NCBI GenBank assembly: GCA_035546295.1
Contig: DATKBT010000187.1
Coordinates: 1-52,769 of the forward strand
Source of the DNA: DATKBT01 sp035546295
Lineage (GTDB): Bacteria > Acidobacteriota > Thermoanaerobaculia > Multivoradales > Multivoraceae
Direction: 5' to 3'
DNA length: 52,769 nt
Shown: one piece after another, positions 19,670 to 28,646 of the stretch
How positions within the stretch are numbered: the first letter of the stretch is position 1
Layout of the letters: the number at the start of each line of letters is the position of its first letter
Notes under the pieces: model-generated
The model's database searches: none
Told to the model about the DNA's origin: nothing
What the model saw: only the letters and a program-made list of their open reading frames with translations
Program-made: the position numbers and the translations under genes

Positions 19670-20635
19670 GGGCGGTCGTCCAGGTCGGTTACGGTACGCC
19701 CGACGTGCTCGCGCTGCGCGACGTCGAGGCGCCACGCCCCGGCGACCGCCAGGTGCTGGTGAGGGTGCACACGGCGTCGGTCAACGCGCTCGACTGGCAC
19801 ACGACGCGCGGCATGCCGTACCTCATTCGCGGGCTCGACGGCCTACGTACGCCGCGGCAGGCCATCCGCGGCGTCGACCTCTCCGGGAGTGTCGAGGCGG
19901 TCGGCAAGGACGTCGCGGGGTTCGCGCCCGGCGACGAGGTCTTCGGCGGCGGCGACGGCAGCTTCGCCGAGCTCGCGGTGAGCACACCCGAGCGGCTGGC
20001 GCGCAAGCCGGCAGGCGTGACGCACGAGCAGGCGGCGACGCTCAACGTAGCCGGCCTCACCGCGCTGCAGGCGCTGCAGGAGGCGGCGCGGCTGCAGCCG
20101 CCGCAGCGGGTGCTGATCCACGGCGCTGGGGGCGGCGTGGGCACCTTCGCGGTACAGATCGCCAAGTGGCTGGGCGCGCACGTCACCGCGGTCACCCGCA
20201 CGGAGAGCGTCGAGACGGTGCGTTCGCTCGGGGCCGACGAGGTGATCGACCACCGCAGTGGGGACTTCACGAGGCGTCCGGAGCGCTGGGACGTGATCGC
20301 CGATATCGGCGGCGGGAGGAGGCTGGGCCACCTCCGGCGGGTGCTCGAGAGGAGCGGGGTCCTGGTCGTCATCGGCGCGCCGGCGGGGCGCTGGCTCGCT
20401 CCCGCGACGCGCATGCTGCAGGCGGTCGTGCTCTCGCCGTTCGTGCCCCAGCGGCTGGCGCCGTTCTTCTCGAGAAGCGATGCGGGCGGGTCTGGCCTTG
20501 CTGGGGGAGCTCACCGGAAAGAGCGAGATCCGCCCGGTCGTTGATCGGCGCTATCCACTGGCCGAGACGGGAAGCGCGATCGCCCACGTGGGCGCCGGGC
20601 GCGCGCGAGGCAAGGTCGTCGTGGCGATCCGGTGA
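19666..20635 (+). pseudogene. Zinc-type/MDR NAD(P)-dependent dehydrogenase, frameshifted near the 3' end
   Basis: This is a medium-chain dehydrogenase/quinone-oxidoreductase-like gene: VVQVGYGTPDVLALRDV, VHTASVNALDWHTTRGMPY, GVDLSGSVEAVGKDVAGFAP, LIHGAGGGVGTFAVQIAKWL (Rossmann motif) and GADEVIDHR. As read it stops at 20544 after a non-homologous tail. Removing one G near 20482 converts the tail to RAGLALLGELTGKSEI, then RPVVDRRYPLAETGSAI, then HVGAGRARGKVVVAIR, ending at 20635 with a normal length near 322 aa. The loss covers about 50 C-terminal residues, including the substrate-lobe strands, so activity is doubtful unless the extra base is a sequencing error. Confidence 0.85.
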
Positions 20636-20854
20636 GGGGTCACGAGTCGCTCATGCCGGCGGCATCGCGACTGACCGGCGCTTGATCCCATGATCAGCAA
20701 CCAAAGCGCGAGCCCTGGTCCGCGCTGCCGCTGACACCTCGCCGCTCCTGATCTGCCGCCGAGGCTCTCCGATGAGTGGGCCCGTCTCGTCTGACACCAG
20801 TGGTGGGATCGAGACGCTCGGAGGATACGCTGACTCCGCAGAGGAGAACGACGA

Positions 20855-21316
20855 TTGAGCACCAGGACTTGGACGGTGTATCTCGCCGGGGAGATCCACA
20901 GCGGCTGGAGGAAGGAGATCGTGGAGGGGTGTCGCCAGGCTGACCTGCCGGTGGACCTCACCTCGCCGGTGATCGACCATCGCAACAGCGACGAGTGCGG
21001 CGTAGCCATCCTCGGCGAGGAGGAGAAGCCGATCTGGAGGGATCGCAAGGGCGCCGGCATCAACGCCATCCGTACCCGCACCCACCTCGAGGAGGCGGAC
21101 GTGGTGGTGGTCAGGTTCGCGGGAGAGTACCGGGAGTGGAACGCCGCCTTCGAGGCCGGTCAGGCCGCAGCTCTGGGCAAGCCCCTGGTGATCCTCCACC
21201 CACCGGAGCACGCCCATGCCCTCAAGGAGATCGCAGCCGCGGCGAACGCGGTCGTCGAGCGGCCAGACCAGGTGGTAAGCATCCTGCGCTACGTGATCAC
21301 CGGCGAGCTCGGGTGA
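20855..21316 (+). CDS. ytoQ: YtoQ-family protein
   Basis: The 153-aa soluble protein matches the YtoQ family: WTVYLAGEIHSGWRKEIVEG, VIDHRNSDECGVAILGEEE, RTHLEEADVVVVRFAGEYR and EWNAAFEAGQAAALGKPLV. The fold resembles nucleoside 2-deoxyribosyltransferases (a Y-AGE motif and a late Glu in an AFEAG context), but the cellular reaction is not established. TTG 20855 is the start: GAGGAG at 20841-20846 is 8 nt upstream and the family N terminus begins here. It stands alone; the 219 bp before it show no gene. Confidence 0.9.
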   Translation: MSTRTWTVYLAGEIHSGWRKEIVEGCRQADLPVDLTSPVIDHRNSDECGVAILGEEEKPIWRDRKGAGINAIRTRTHLEEADVVVVRFAGEYREWNAAFEAGQAAALGKPLVILHPPEHAHALKEIAAAANAVVERPDQVVSILRYVITGELG

Positions 21317-21494
21317 AGCGCGGGCCCCGGCATCGAGCCGGAGCGGGTCTCGCTAGACTCCATCCGGCGGAGGAGAGCCGCCCAAGGCGCCGGGCGTCCG
21401 GCCGCTAGAATCTTCGGACGCTCTTCGACAGATCGAGCACGAAGAACTTTCCCCAGCGGCCGAGTTCGCCGTGGTGGTGGGGAGGATCGAGCCA

Positions 21495-22505
21495 ATGTCC
21501 ACCGAGCTGCTCACGAACCCGCACCGCAGTTCTGCGATCGCGCTCCCGGCGCTGAAGCTGCTCGACGTGACCCTCCGCGACGGCGGCTACCTCAACCGCT
21601 GGAGCTTCACGTTGGAGGCGATGGAGACCATCGTCACCGCCTGCGCGGATTCGAGCGTCGACCTGGTCGAGGTCGGCTATCTCGGCGAGGACGCTTCCCT
21701 CCCCCCGGCGGCGAGCTGTCCGCCGTCGGTGCTCGAACGCCTCCGGAAGGCGGCGGGAGGAGCCGGGATCGCGGTGATGCTCCGACCGACCGCTCCCGAT
21801 CCGCGGAAGATCCTCGCCTCGCGGTCCGGTCTCCTCGATCTGGTCCGCATTCCCACCGCCATCCGTGCGCTCGAGCCGGCTTTGACGATGGCCGAGCAGG
21901 TGCGCGAGGCGGGGTGCGACTGCAGCCTCAACCTCACCAACCTCACCGCCTATCCCGAAGCCGAGGTCCTGGCCGCAGCGGAGGCGGCGGCCCGCTCGGG
22001 TCTCCCCACCCATCTCTACCTGGCAGACTCCCGCGGCGCCTCGAACCCCACCGCCGTGGCCTCGCTGATGGCCCAGGTGCGCCGGTTCTGGGATGGACCG
22101 CTCGGCTTCCACGGCCACGACAACCGCGACCTCGGTCTCGACAACGCGCTCGCAGCGCACGCCGCGGGCTGCACCTGGCTCGACGGCTCCATCAACGGAT
22201 TCGGGCAGGGAGGCGGCAACGTGGTGCTCCAGGAGCTGGTGGCGGCCTCCCGATCGGCGAGCTCACCGTTGCGGCGGTCGCTCGACCACGCGGGCCGGGT
22301 GCTGGGCCTGGAGCGGCTCACCGACCGCCGTTCCCTCTACCGCCTCTCCGCCAGCCGCAACGTGAGTCAGGATTGGATCGACCTGCTCGCCGCAAGGTAC
22401 CCGGTCGACCATCTGCTGCAGGCCCTCGACACGATCCCGAGCCGTGGCTATCAGTCGCTCGACGAGCTCTTCGCCGAGCTCGGCTGGGAGCCGCTGACCG
22501 GTTGA
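21495..22505 (+). CDS. DRE-TIM (HMGL-like) aldolase family protein
   Basis: The 336-aa protein belongs to the DRE-TIM metallolyase superfamily (4-hydroxy-2-oxovalerate aldolase, HMG-CoA lyase and relatives). LLDVTLRDGGYLNRW is the DRE/metal strand at the N terminus. GFHGHDNRDLGLDNALAAHA carries the metal His pair. WLDGSINGFGQGGGN is the late loop conserved in 4-hydroxy-2-oxovalerate aldolases. The substrate is unknown and no partner acetaldehyde dehydrogenase is present. ATG 21495 is preceded by GGAGG with 9-nt spacing, so I prefer it to GTG 21471. Its last 55 bp overlap the convergent PaaK-like gene. Confidence 0.85.
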   Translation: MSTELLTNPHRSSAIALPALKLLDVTLRDGGYLNRWSFTLEAMETIVTACADSSVDLVEVGYLGEDASLPPAASCPPSVLERLRKAAGGAGIAVMLRPTAPDPRKILASRSGLLDLVRIPTAIRALEPALTMAEQVREAGCDCSLNLTNLTAYPEAEVLAAAEAAARSGLPTHLYLADSRGASNPTAVASLMAQVRRFWDGPLGFHGHDNRDLGLDNALAAHAAGCTWLDGSINGFGQGGGNVVLQELVAASRSASSPLRRSLDHAGRVLGLERLTDRRSLYRLSASRNVSQDWIDLLAARYPVDHLLQALDTIPSRGYQSLDELFAELGWEPLTG

Positions 22506-24184
22506 ACCGACGGCGGCGACGCCGTCGCGGCCGAAGCATCCCCACCATCGCTCGCCTCTCGTTGCGGAACGTGGTCGAGGCGGTGCACCGGGTGTCGCTT
22601 TCCGGTCCCCGTCCGCAGCGGTGGGCGCCGCTCCACGCCGACCCAGCCGCCGCTTCGCCAATGCAGCGACATCACCCGGTCGAGACCGTCGCCCTCGCCG
22701 ATCGCCTCGAGGAACGCCCGCTCCAGCTCCTCGGGCTCGATCGGCCCTACTCGCGGATCGACGAGCAAACGGAGGCGGGGAGCACCGTCGGGCCCGCTGT
22801 TCTCCACCAGCTGGTAGTCGGTGGCAACCCCGCCGAACCGTGAGGGCAGAATGGTCTCGAGCGCGCGAGCGATGGTGGTGTGGGGAAAGGTCATCCCGCC
22901 GGCGGTCACGCGGGACCGGCTGCGGACCGTATGTACCTTCCGACGCCAGCCGAGCTCCTCGAGGATGCAGCCGCACGGGTCGGAATCGAGCTCGGCCAGG
23001 TCGCCTAGGGAGGCGTTGAGCAGGAAGAAGCGGCAGTCGGGCCGGAGCGACGTGAACAGCAGCTCTCCGCTCTCGGGATCGGGAACCGTCGCGTGCAGGT
23101 CGTCGAGCAGGTGCAGGTGATCGGAGTGACGAGGCCGCCGGCAGCCGATCCCGATCAGGCCGGTCTCCATGCTCGCGTAATGCGGGAAGGCCTCCGCTCC
23201 GCTCCTGCGAATCGTATTCATGCGCGCGGCGGTGCTCGCCTCGCCTCCGAGTGACAGGCGCAGGCCGCTGAGATCGGCTCCCGCATCGACCGCCGCCCGC
23301 GCCAGCTCGATCGCCGCGCTCGGCTGGGTCCACAGCAACGGACGCTCGCCCCCGTCGAGAACCTCTCGCACCCAGCGGAGAACCGGCGCGGGGTCGTCGA
23401 CCGAAGCGTGTCGGAAGGCAGGAAGAGGACGACCGGCGGCGAGAGCCGCCCATCTCAGCAGGCGAAGACTCCAGCGGTAGCGGTGGTGCAGCCCCGCCTC
23501 GAGCGGGTCGACCTGGAGGAAGAGCTGGACAGGCTGGCCGGTGGCCAGGTGGAGATCGGTGGCCCGGACCAGCACTACGCTCCCCGGCACCATCCATACC
23601 CCTGCCCGCCAGGTGCCGCCATCCGCGGCCAGCGCCGCCGTCAGGTCGAACGCCTGATCGCGGACGGCCGCGAGAGCGATCGCACCCTCCGCCGCTCTAC
23701 CGCGGCTGCCGCTCGATCGCACCGCCAGATCGGGGCGAGCAGCGCCCGCCGGCCGCAGCGCAGCCAGGTCGACCTCGAAGCGCTCGCCCCGGCGCTCGAG
23801 GGGGATACGCCCTCGCAGCTCGTCGGCGCGGACGAACACGCCATCCTCGCGGAGCGCGCACAGAGTCTCCTCCAAGCCTCGCCGCCGCACCGCGAGCTCG
23901 AGGTCGTGCCAGCTCCAACCGCCGGCCATGAGCAGCCTCGCGTAGACCCCCGCCGGCCGGCCCAGGATCTCGCGACGTGCTACGTCGAGGAAGCTCTGGT
24001 CGCGGCTCGCCAGGCGGCGCCGAACCACCTCGCGCGCGTGCACTCCGTCGATGGCCCGGCGGAGCAGGCCGGGCAGTCCGAGCAGCAGACGAACCGCCGT
24101 CGAGGAGTCGGAGCGCCAGGCGTGAAAGGCGGAGATACGCTCGCCCGCCACGGAACGGCGGTCAGAGCGCTCGAGAGCGGCCAC
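22451..24184 (-). CDS. PaaK-like adenylate-forming enzyme
   Basis: The 577-aa protein resembles the phenylacetate-CoA ligase-like (PaaK) branch of acyl-adenylating enzymes: LSLGGEASTAARMNTIR, EAFPHYASMETGLIGIGC (the YxxxE region), DPESGELLFTSLRPD and RSRSRVTAGGMTFPHTTI. The N-terminal 200 residues are divergent. The C-terminal 40 residues (Ser/Ala/Pro-rich) lie antisense to the aldolase 3' end and are probably a passive extension. GTG 24184 lacks a clear ribosome-binding site and sits 23 bp inside the sigma-factor remnant, so the start is uncertain. The substrate is unknown; the aldolase next door may or may not be functionally linked. Confidence 0.72.
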   Translation of the reverse strand: MAALERSDRRSVAGERISAFHAWRSDSSTAVRLLLGLPGLLRRAIDGVHAREVVRRRLASRDQSFLDVARREILGRPAGVYARLLMAGGWSWHDLELAVRRRGLEETLCALREDGVFVRADELRGRIPLERRGERFEVDLAALRPAGAARPDLAVRSSGSRGRAAEGAIALAAVRDQAFDLTAALAADGGTWRAGVWMVPGSVVLVRATDLHLATGQPVQLFLQVDPLEAGLHHRYRWSLRLLRWAALAAGRPLPAFRHASVDDPAPVLRWVREVLDGGERPLLWTQPSAAIELARAAVDAGADLSGLRLSLGGEASTAARMNTIRRSGAEAFPHYASMETGLIGIGCRRPRHSDHLHLLDDLHATVPDPESGELLFTSLRPDCRFFLLNASLGDLAELDSDPCGCILEELGWRRKVHTVRSRSRVTAGGMTFPHTTIARALETILPSRFGGVATDYQLVENSGPDGAPRLRLLVDPRVGPIEPEELERAFLEAIGEGDGLDRVMSLHWRSGGWVGVERRPPLRTGTGKRHPVHRLDHVPQREASDGGDASAATASPPSVQPVSGSQPSSAKSSSSD

Positions 24185-24548
24185 GATTCGAGGATAGGAC
24201 TGCCTTCACCGTGCACCGAGGGTAGCCGATGATCGGCATGCGGTCGCTCCGCACGCTGGGATCGTAGCGACTCGCTAGGTAGTCGATGACGACGTAGCGC
24301 ATCGCCCTCGCGGCGACGGCAAGAAGGTGATCACGGTCCCGCAAGTCCACGATCGCGTTGCTGGCGAGCTCGAGACCCGCGTGCACCAGCACGGTGGTGT
24401 CGAGAATCCGACCTGGTCGGTGCCGCCGAAGCTGGCGCCGTGCGAGCGCGCGAAGGTCCTCGTAGACCAGCGGGACGAGCCGGTGGAAGGCGTCATCGTC
24501 GCTCGATCGGTACTGCTGCAGCAACAGTGCGATGTTGTGTGTCGACAC
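24162..24548 (-). pseudogene. Truncated ECF-type sigma factor
   Basis: From GTG 24548 the first roughly 90 residues match region 2 of an ECF sigma factor common in Acidobacteria and Planctomycetes: IALLLQQYRSSDDDAFHRLV, VYEDLRALARRQLRRHRPGR, DRDHLLAVAARAMRYVVIDY. The similarity ends near 24275 and the remainder is unrelated. Sigma region 4, which reads the -35 element, is missing; a normal member is about 190 aa. Such sigma genes usually sit next to a Ser/Thr kinase gene, which is absent here. I treat it as a remnant. Confidence 0.75.
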
Positions 24549-24631
24549 CAGCCACCGTCGATTCGGAACCGACCCCGATCTACCCGTAGCAGTCTACAGC
24601 CTGTCGTACGAGCTCGAGACTCCGTGCGCTG

Positions 24632-25069
24632 GTGGTGACACTCTCGAGGCGCCATCGGACCCCGCTGCGTCCGGCTCGCGAGCAGAGGGTGGCGACCGCG
24701 AGCGCAGTCGTCGCAGAGGCTCGGCCGTTCGCTCGACTACCCTGGGAGCCCGGGGGCGAGACCTTCGAACGAGCTCGACGCCTTCGCCGGCTGCGCACCC
24801 TCGAGGCCACGCGGGACGCGCTGGCCGAGCACGTCCAGCGCATCCAGCAGCTCCTCGACGAGGTCCGCCGCCCCTCCGAGCCCGACTCCCCGGAGGTCGA
24901 CCGGCTGATCGAGGAGATCCTGCGCGAGGGGAAGGAGCGATCGACCCCCGAGCCCAACTCCGGCGGAACGCTGAGAGGCTCGCCGCGCCGGATGCTCCTC
25001 GTTCCACCCGCCGAGCGGATGACGGAAACCGGCGGAACCGGTCTGCGACCAACCCGGCGGCGATGGTAG
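24632..25069 (+). CDS. Hypothetical coiled-coil-like small protein
   Basis: The open frame encodes 145 aa. Its central part (ERARRLRRLRTLEATRDALA, then EHVQRIQQLLDEV, then SPEVDRLIEEILREGKER) is helical, charged and heptad-like. Codon third positions there are almost all G or C, as in real genes of this window. The ends are Pro/Arg-rich and less convincing, and GTG 24689 is an alternative start. It lies just upstream of the FHA-adaptor gene in the same direction and could be the first gene of that transcript. I recognise no family. Confidence 0.45.
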   Translation: MVTLSRRHRTPLRPAREQRVATASAVVAEARPFARLPWEPGGETFERARRLRRLRTLEATRDALAEHVQRIQQLLDEVRRPSEPDSPEVDRLIEEILREGKERSTPEPNSGGTLRGSPRRMLLVPPAERMTETGGTGLRPTRRRW

Positions 25070-25116
25070 GCTCCCCCCCATTCAGCGAGATCGCGTGGAG
25101 CCTGCGGGAGTCGAAA

Positions 25117-27084
25117 ATGATTGACATCCTCGTGACTGGCCCCGGATCCGAGCGTCAGAAGCTGAGCTTCAGCGACGCCAAGATCACGGTGGGTCGCGAC
25201 CAGGACAACGATGTGGTCCTCGCCGACAAGTCGGTCTCGCGACACCACGCCGAGATCGTGCGCGAGCTCGGTGCCTACAAGATCGTCGATCTCGGCAGCA
25301 CCAACGGCATCCGCATCGGCGACACCAAGGTCCCCGAGGCGCCACTGGTCGATGGCCTCGAGGCGATTCTCGGCAACTTCAGCCTGACCTTCGATCTCAG
25401 CTCGGAGGTCAGCGACAAGACGATGTTCCTCGGTAGCGAGGACCACACGGTGGTGCTCAAGCTCGACGCCGTGGTGCCGAGTCCCCCACCGGTTGCGGAG
25501 GCGCCGCGAAAGGTGATGCACCTCGTTCTGGAGGAGGGGCAACACCGCAAGACGCTCAAGATCGTCGGGGGAGTCGACTACGTGATCGGCCGCTCTTCCG
25601 AGAACGACCTGGTCGTCTCCGACCTCAAGTGCTCGGTGCGCCACGCTCGCATCCACAGCGACGCGAACGGGTTTCGCATCACCGATCTCGGAAGCTCCAA
25701 CGGCACCTTTGTCAACGGCGAGAAGATCGAATCCGCGCCCCTCGAGGCCGGCGCCACCATTACCATCGGCGCCGCGGTCATCACGGTCCGGGCCGAGAAG
25801 GAGGACCGAGCCGACGACGACATGCTGCTGGCCAGGACCCGAATGGGCATTCCGGTCGGAGCGGCCCTCAAGTCCCTGCCGACGGCCGCCGGCGCCGAAC
25901 CTGCGGCGGGCGCCGAGCCGGACCCTGCCGCCGCCGGCGTGCCGCGGGCCAAGGGACCGGTGCCCCTGCCCCTGGCACTCGCCGTCGCCGTCATCGTCGG
26001 CCTCGGCGTCGTCGCGCTGGCGGTCTACCTCCTGGTGTTCCGTGGCGGCGGCGAGTCTGAAGGCGGTCCGGCGATCACCGGCGAAGCCGCCTCCGCTCCG
26101 GGGCAGGGAGCCATCGCGCGGGTCGCGGTCGCCAGATCGAAGCCCCTACAGCTCGACATCTCTGCCAGCGGCACGCTCCAGGCCCATCGCACCGCGACCG
26201 TCAGCTCCGAGGTCGCCGGCCGGGTGATGCAGGTGGCGGTGGACGAAGGCGATGTGGTCGCGCCGGGCCAGGCGCTCGTCAGCCTCGCCGACACCGACGT
26301 CCGCCTCCAGATCGACGAGGCCCGACGCTCCCTCACCGCGGAGCAGGTCTCCTTGGCCAGGGAGGACTTCGAGCGCAAGCAGCGCCTGTTCGAGCGAGGC
26401 GTCATCACGCGGTCGATCCTCGACGCCGCGGAGACCAACTACCTGAACCTCGACTCGACCTACAAGTCGTTGCAGGCCCGCATCGCCCAGCTCAACCAGC
26501 AGCTGAGCAAGGCCCGCATCGTGGCTCGGATTCCGGGAATCGTGGTCGCAACCCACGTCAGCGAAGGCGAGTTCGTGGCGCCGGGCATGCCGGTCGTCTC
26601 CATCGAGGACATGGGCGAGATGCTGCTCGAGGGGGATGTCTCCGATCGCGACGTCGTCCGCATCCGACCGGGGATGAACGTCGAGGTCCGCTCGGAGGCC
26701 TTCCCCGGCCAGGTCTTCTCGGGCGTGATCGACGCGGTGGGCGCGGCCGCCAACCCGGTCTCCCGGACCTTCGAGATCTCCGCCCGGATCCAGAACTCGG
26801 ACCGCAGCCTGCGCAGCGGCATGATCGCCTCGATGCGCATCCTGCTCGACGAGGTGGCCGGGCTGGTGATCCCTCAGGAGGCGCTGATCGACTCCACCGG
26901 TGACTCCGCCACCGTCCTCGTCGTCGAGGACGGGGTAGCGCGGCGCGTCAAGGTCCGCATCGGGCGCCGCACCGATGAGGAGGTCGAGGTGCTCGAGGGC
27001 ATCCGCGAGGGACAGGAGGTCGTCGTCTATGGGCAGGACGGGATTGCGGACGGCGCCACGGTGAGGACCTACCAGGAAGACTAG
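25117..27084 (+). CDS. FHA-FHA-transmembrane-RND periplasmic adaptor fusion
   Basis: The 655-aa protein places two phosphothreonine-reading FHA domains on the cytoplasmic side of a tripartite-efflux adaptor. FHA1 (about 1-95): VGRDQDNDVVLADKSVSRHH and DLGSTNGIRIGD. FHA2 (about 120-225): IGRSSENDLVVSD and DLGSSNGTFVNGEKI; its S-R-x-H motif is altered to SVRH. A Pro/Ala linker and one transmembrane helix (about 285-312) precede the adaptor. The adaptor has a lipoyl-like half (GRVMQVAVDEGDVVAPGQAL), a helical hairpin, a second lipoyl half (VATHVSEGEFVAPG) and beta-barrel/MP domains to the end. ATG 25117 has GGGAG six bases upstream. TolC and RND genes follow in the same direction. The longer open frame upstream is not protein-like. 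Confidence 0.93.
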   Translation: MIDILVTGPGSERQKLSFSDAKITVGRDQDNDVVLADKSVSRHHAEIVRELGAYKIVDLGSTNGIRIGDTKVPEAPLVDGLEAILGNFSLTFDLSSEVSDKTMFLGSEDHTVVLKLDAVVPSPPPVAEAPRKVMHLVLEEGQHRKTLKIVGGVDYVIGRSSENDLVVSDLKCSVRHARIHSDANGFRITDLGSSNGTFVNGEKIESAPLEAGATITIGAAVITVRAEKEDRADDDMLLARTRMGIPVGAALKSLPTAAGAEPAAGAEPDPAAAGVPRAKGPVPLPLALAVAVIVGLGVVALAVYLLVFRGGGESEGGPAITGEAASAPGQGAIARVAVARSKPLQLDISASGTLQAHRTATVSSEVAGRVMQVAVDEGDVVAPGQALVSLADTDVRLQIDEARRSLTAEQVSLAREDFERKQRLFERGVITRSILDAAETNYLNLDSTYKSLQARIAQLNQQLSKARIVARIPGIVVATHVSEGEFVAPGMPVVSIEDMGEMLLEGDVSDRDVVRIRPGMNVEVRSEAFPGQVFSGVIDAVGAAANPVSRTFEISARIQNSDRSLRSGMIASMRILLDEVAGLVIPQEALIDSTGDSATVLVVEDGVARRVKVRIGRRTDEEVEVLEGIREGQEVVVYGQDGIADGATVRTYQED

Positions 27085-27167
27085 GCAAGCGCGACGCCCC
27101 CGGTCCGCACCGCGCAGGTTCGCGCGGCGAAGGCCGGAGCCGCGCATCGCAACGAGGAGGGACGGCA

Positions 27168-28472
27168 ATGAGGATCAAGGTCTTGATGGCGGCTTCGGGC
27201 GCTCTCGTGATGGGCGCGGTGACTCAGCTGAACGCCCAGGGGATGTCGCTGGAGCAGGCGGTGGAAACCGCCCTCGAGGGCAGTCACCGGATGGAAGCGG
27301 CGCGCAGCGGCGTGGAGATGGCGAGGCGGGAGATCGGCGTCTCGCGCGCGGAGTTCCTGCCGGAGCTGGCGACCGTGGTCAGCTACTCGCAGTACTCCGG
27401 TGACGTCTTCTTCAGCCGCTTCATCCCGGGAGCGCCCCCGACGTCGGGCTCCGACATCGGTGAGTTCGATCAGAACAAGGCCGCGATCCTCACTCTGAGC
27501 CAGACCCTTTACGCCGGTGGCGCCTACAGTGCTCGGACCTCCGCCAGCAGGGTGGAGCACCAGATCGCCGAGCAGAGCGCGATGCAGCAGGAGGACGAGA
27601 TCATCCTCGAGACCACCCAGGCCTACTTCCAGGCGCTGCTGGCCGGCAAGGCCGTGGAGGTGGCGACCACAGGCCTGCGGCGATCGGAGACCAACCTCGA
27701 GTCGGTCCGCAGCCTGCGTCAGGAGGACGAGGCTCTGGAGGTCGAGGTGCTCGCCGCCGAAGCGAGGGTCGCCGCCGATCGTCATCGCCTGCTCGAGGCG
27801 CAGAACAGCGACCGGCTCGCGCGCTCGGCGCTCAACCGGCTGCTCGGGAGCGAGTGGACGGCGCCGCTCGACCTCACCGGCTCGCTGGCCGACGCCACAC
27901 CGGTCCCGTCTTCCGACGAAGCCCTGCAGCAGGCCCTCGCTGCGAACCCCGAGGTGGTCAAGGCGCGCCATCGGATCGAGCTGTCGGACGCGATGCGCAA
28001 GGGCGCCGGCGCCTATCGCAAGCTGAAGCTCGAGCTCGAGACCCTGTTCTCGGCGACCGAGAACGACCTCTTCTTCGACGGCACCTTCTGGGGCGCCAAC
28101 CTCAACATCTCGATCCCGTTCGGCAAGGATGTCAGGCGCGGGGGAGCGGCGGTCGCCCAGGCCGAGGCGAAGAAGAGCCTCGAGGAGAACACGCTACGCG
28201 ACATCGAGTCGGGCCTGCGGCTGATGGTCGATCGCGCGCTCACCCGAGCCGACGAGGCGAAGCAGGCGATCGGCGTCGGCGAGCAGAACCTCCGGTTCCA
28301 CGAAGAGCGCTACCGCGTGACGTCGACTGCGTTCGAGGAGAACCTGGCGACCTTCGACGACCTCTTGGAGGATCACACGGCGCTCTTCGAGGCCGAGCTG
28401 GCGCTCTACCAGGCGCAGTACCTGGCGCGCATGGCGGAGGCAGAGCTCCGGAGGATCGCAGCGATTCGCTGA
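27168..28472 (+). CDS. TolC-family outer-membrane efflux protein
   Basis: The 434-aa protein has a signal peptide (about 1-24, ending LNAQG) and two TolC-type repeats rich in long amphipathic helices (MSLEQAVETALEGSHRMEAA; AILTLSQTLYAGGAYSART; LEEDHTALFEAELALYQAQY-like end). It should form the outer-membrane channel of the exporter whose adaptor is 83 bp upstream and whose RND permease is at 37.3 kb. AGGAGGGA lies just upstream of ATG 27168, a strong ribosome-binding site. The start of the synthase gene is 174 bp downstream. Confidence 0.92.
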   Translation: MRIKVLMAASGALVMGAVTQLNAQGMSLEQAVETALEGSHRMEAARSGVEMARREIGVSRAEFLPELATVVSYSQYSGDVFFSRFIPGAPPTSGSDIGEFDQNKAAILTLSQTLYAGGAYSARTSASRVEHQIAEQSAMQQEDEIILETTQAYFQALLAGKAVEVATTGLRRSETNLESVRSLRQEDEALEVEVLAAEARVAADRHRLLEAQNSDRLARSALNRLLGSEWTAPLDLTGSLADATPVPSSDEALQQALAANPEVVKARHRIELSDAMRKGAGAYRKLKLELETLFSATENDLFFDGTFWGANLNISIPFGKDVRRGGAAVAQAEAKKSLEENTLRDIESGLRLMVDRALTRADEAKQAIGVGEQNLRFHEERYRVTSTAFEENLATFDDLLEDHTALFEAELALYQAQYLARMAEAELRRIAAIR

Positions 28473-28548
28473 GTCGTCGGCGCGGGCCTGGGACCCTCCG
28501 ATCGACGCGATGGGCCGTCACGTGGCCGTGATCGGGGCTTTCCTGCGT

Positions 28549-28554
28549 TATAGT
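28549..28554 (+). promoter_or_regulatory. Possible -10 box before the PKS gene
   Basis: TATAGT at 28549-28554 is a near-consensus -10 element in the 174-bp gap between tolC and the synthase gene, about 93 bp before its ATG. There is no good -35 hexamer at the expected distance, so an activator or alternative sigma factor would be needed if it is real. Confidence 0.3.
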
Positions 28555-28646
28555 GATCGGCCCGGGTCTTCAAGCAGATTCTCCCCCTTTCTTCCCGGCG
28601 AGGGCAGTGCGGGCGGCACGAGAGCGTCGTTTTCCGGTCTTCCATC

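Noticed and set aside
24532..25116. N-terminal extension of the FHA-adaptor protein to 24532
   Set aside because: The upstream part is Arg/Ser/Pro-rich without structure; ATG 25117 with GGGAG upstream starts exactly at the first FHA strand.
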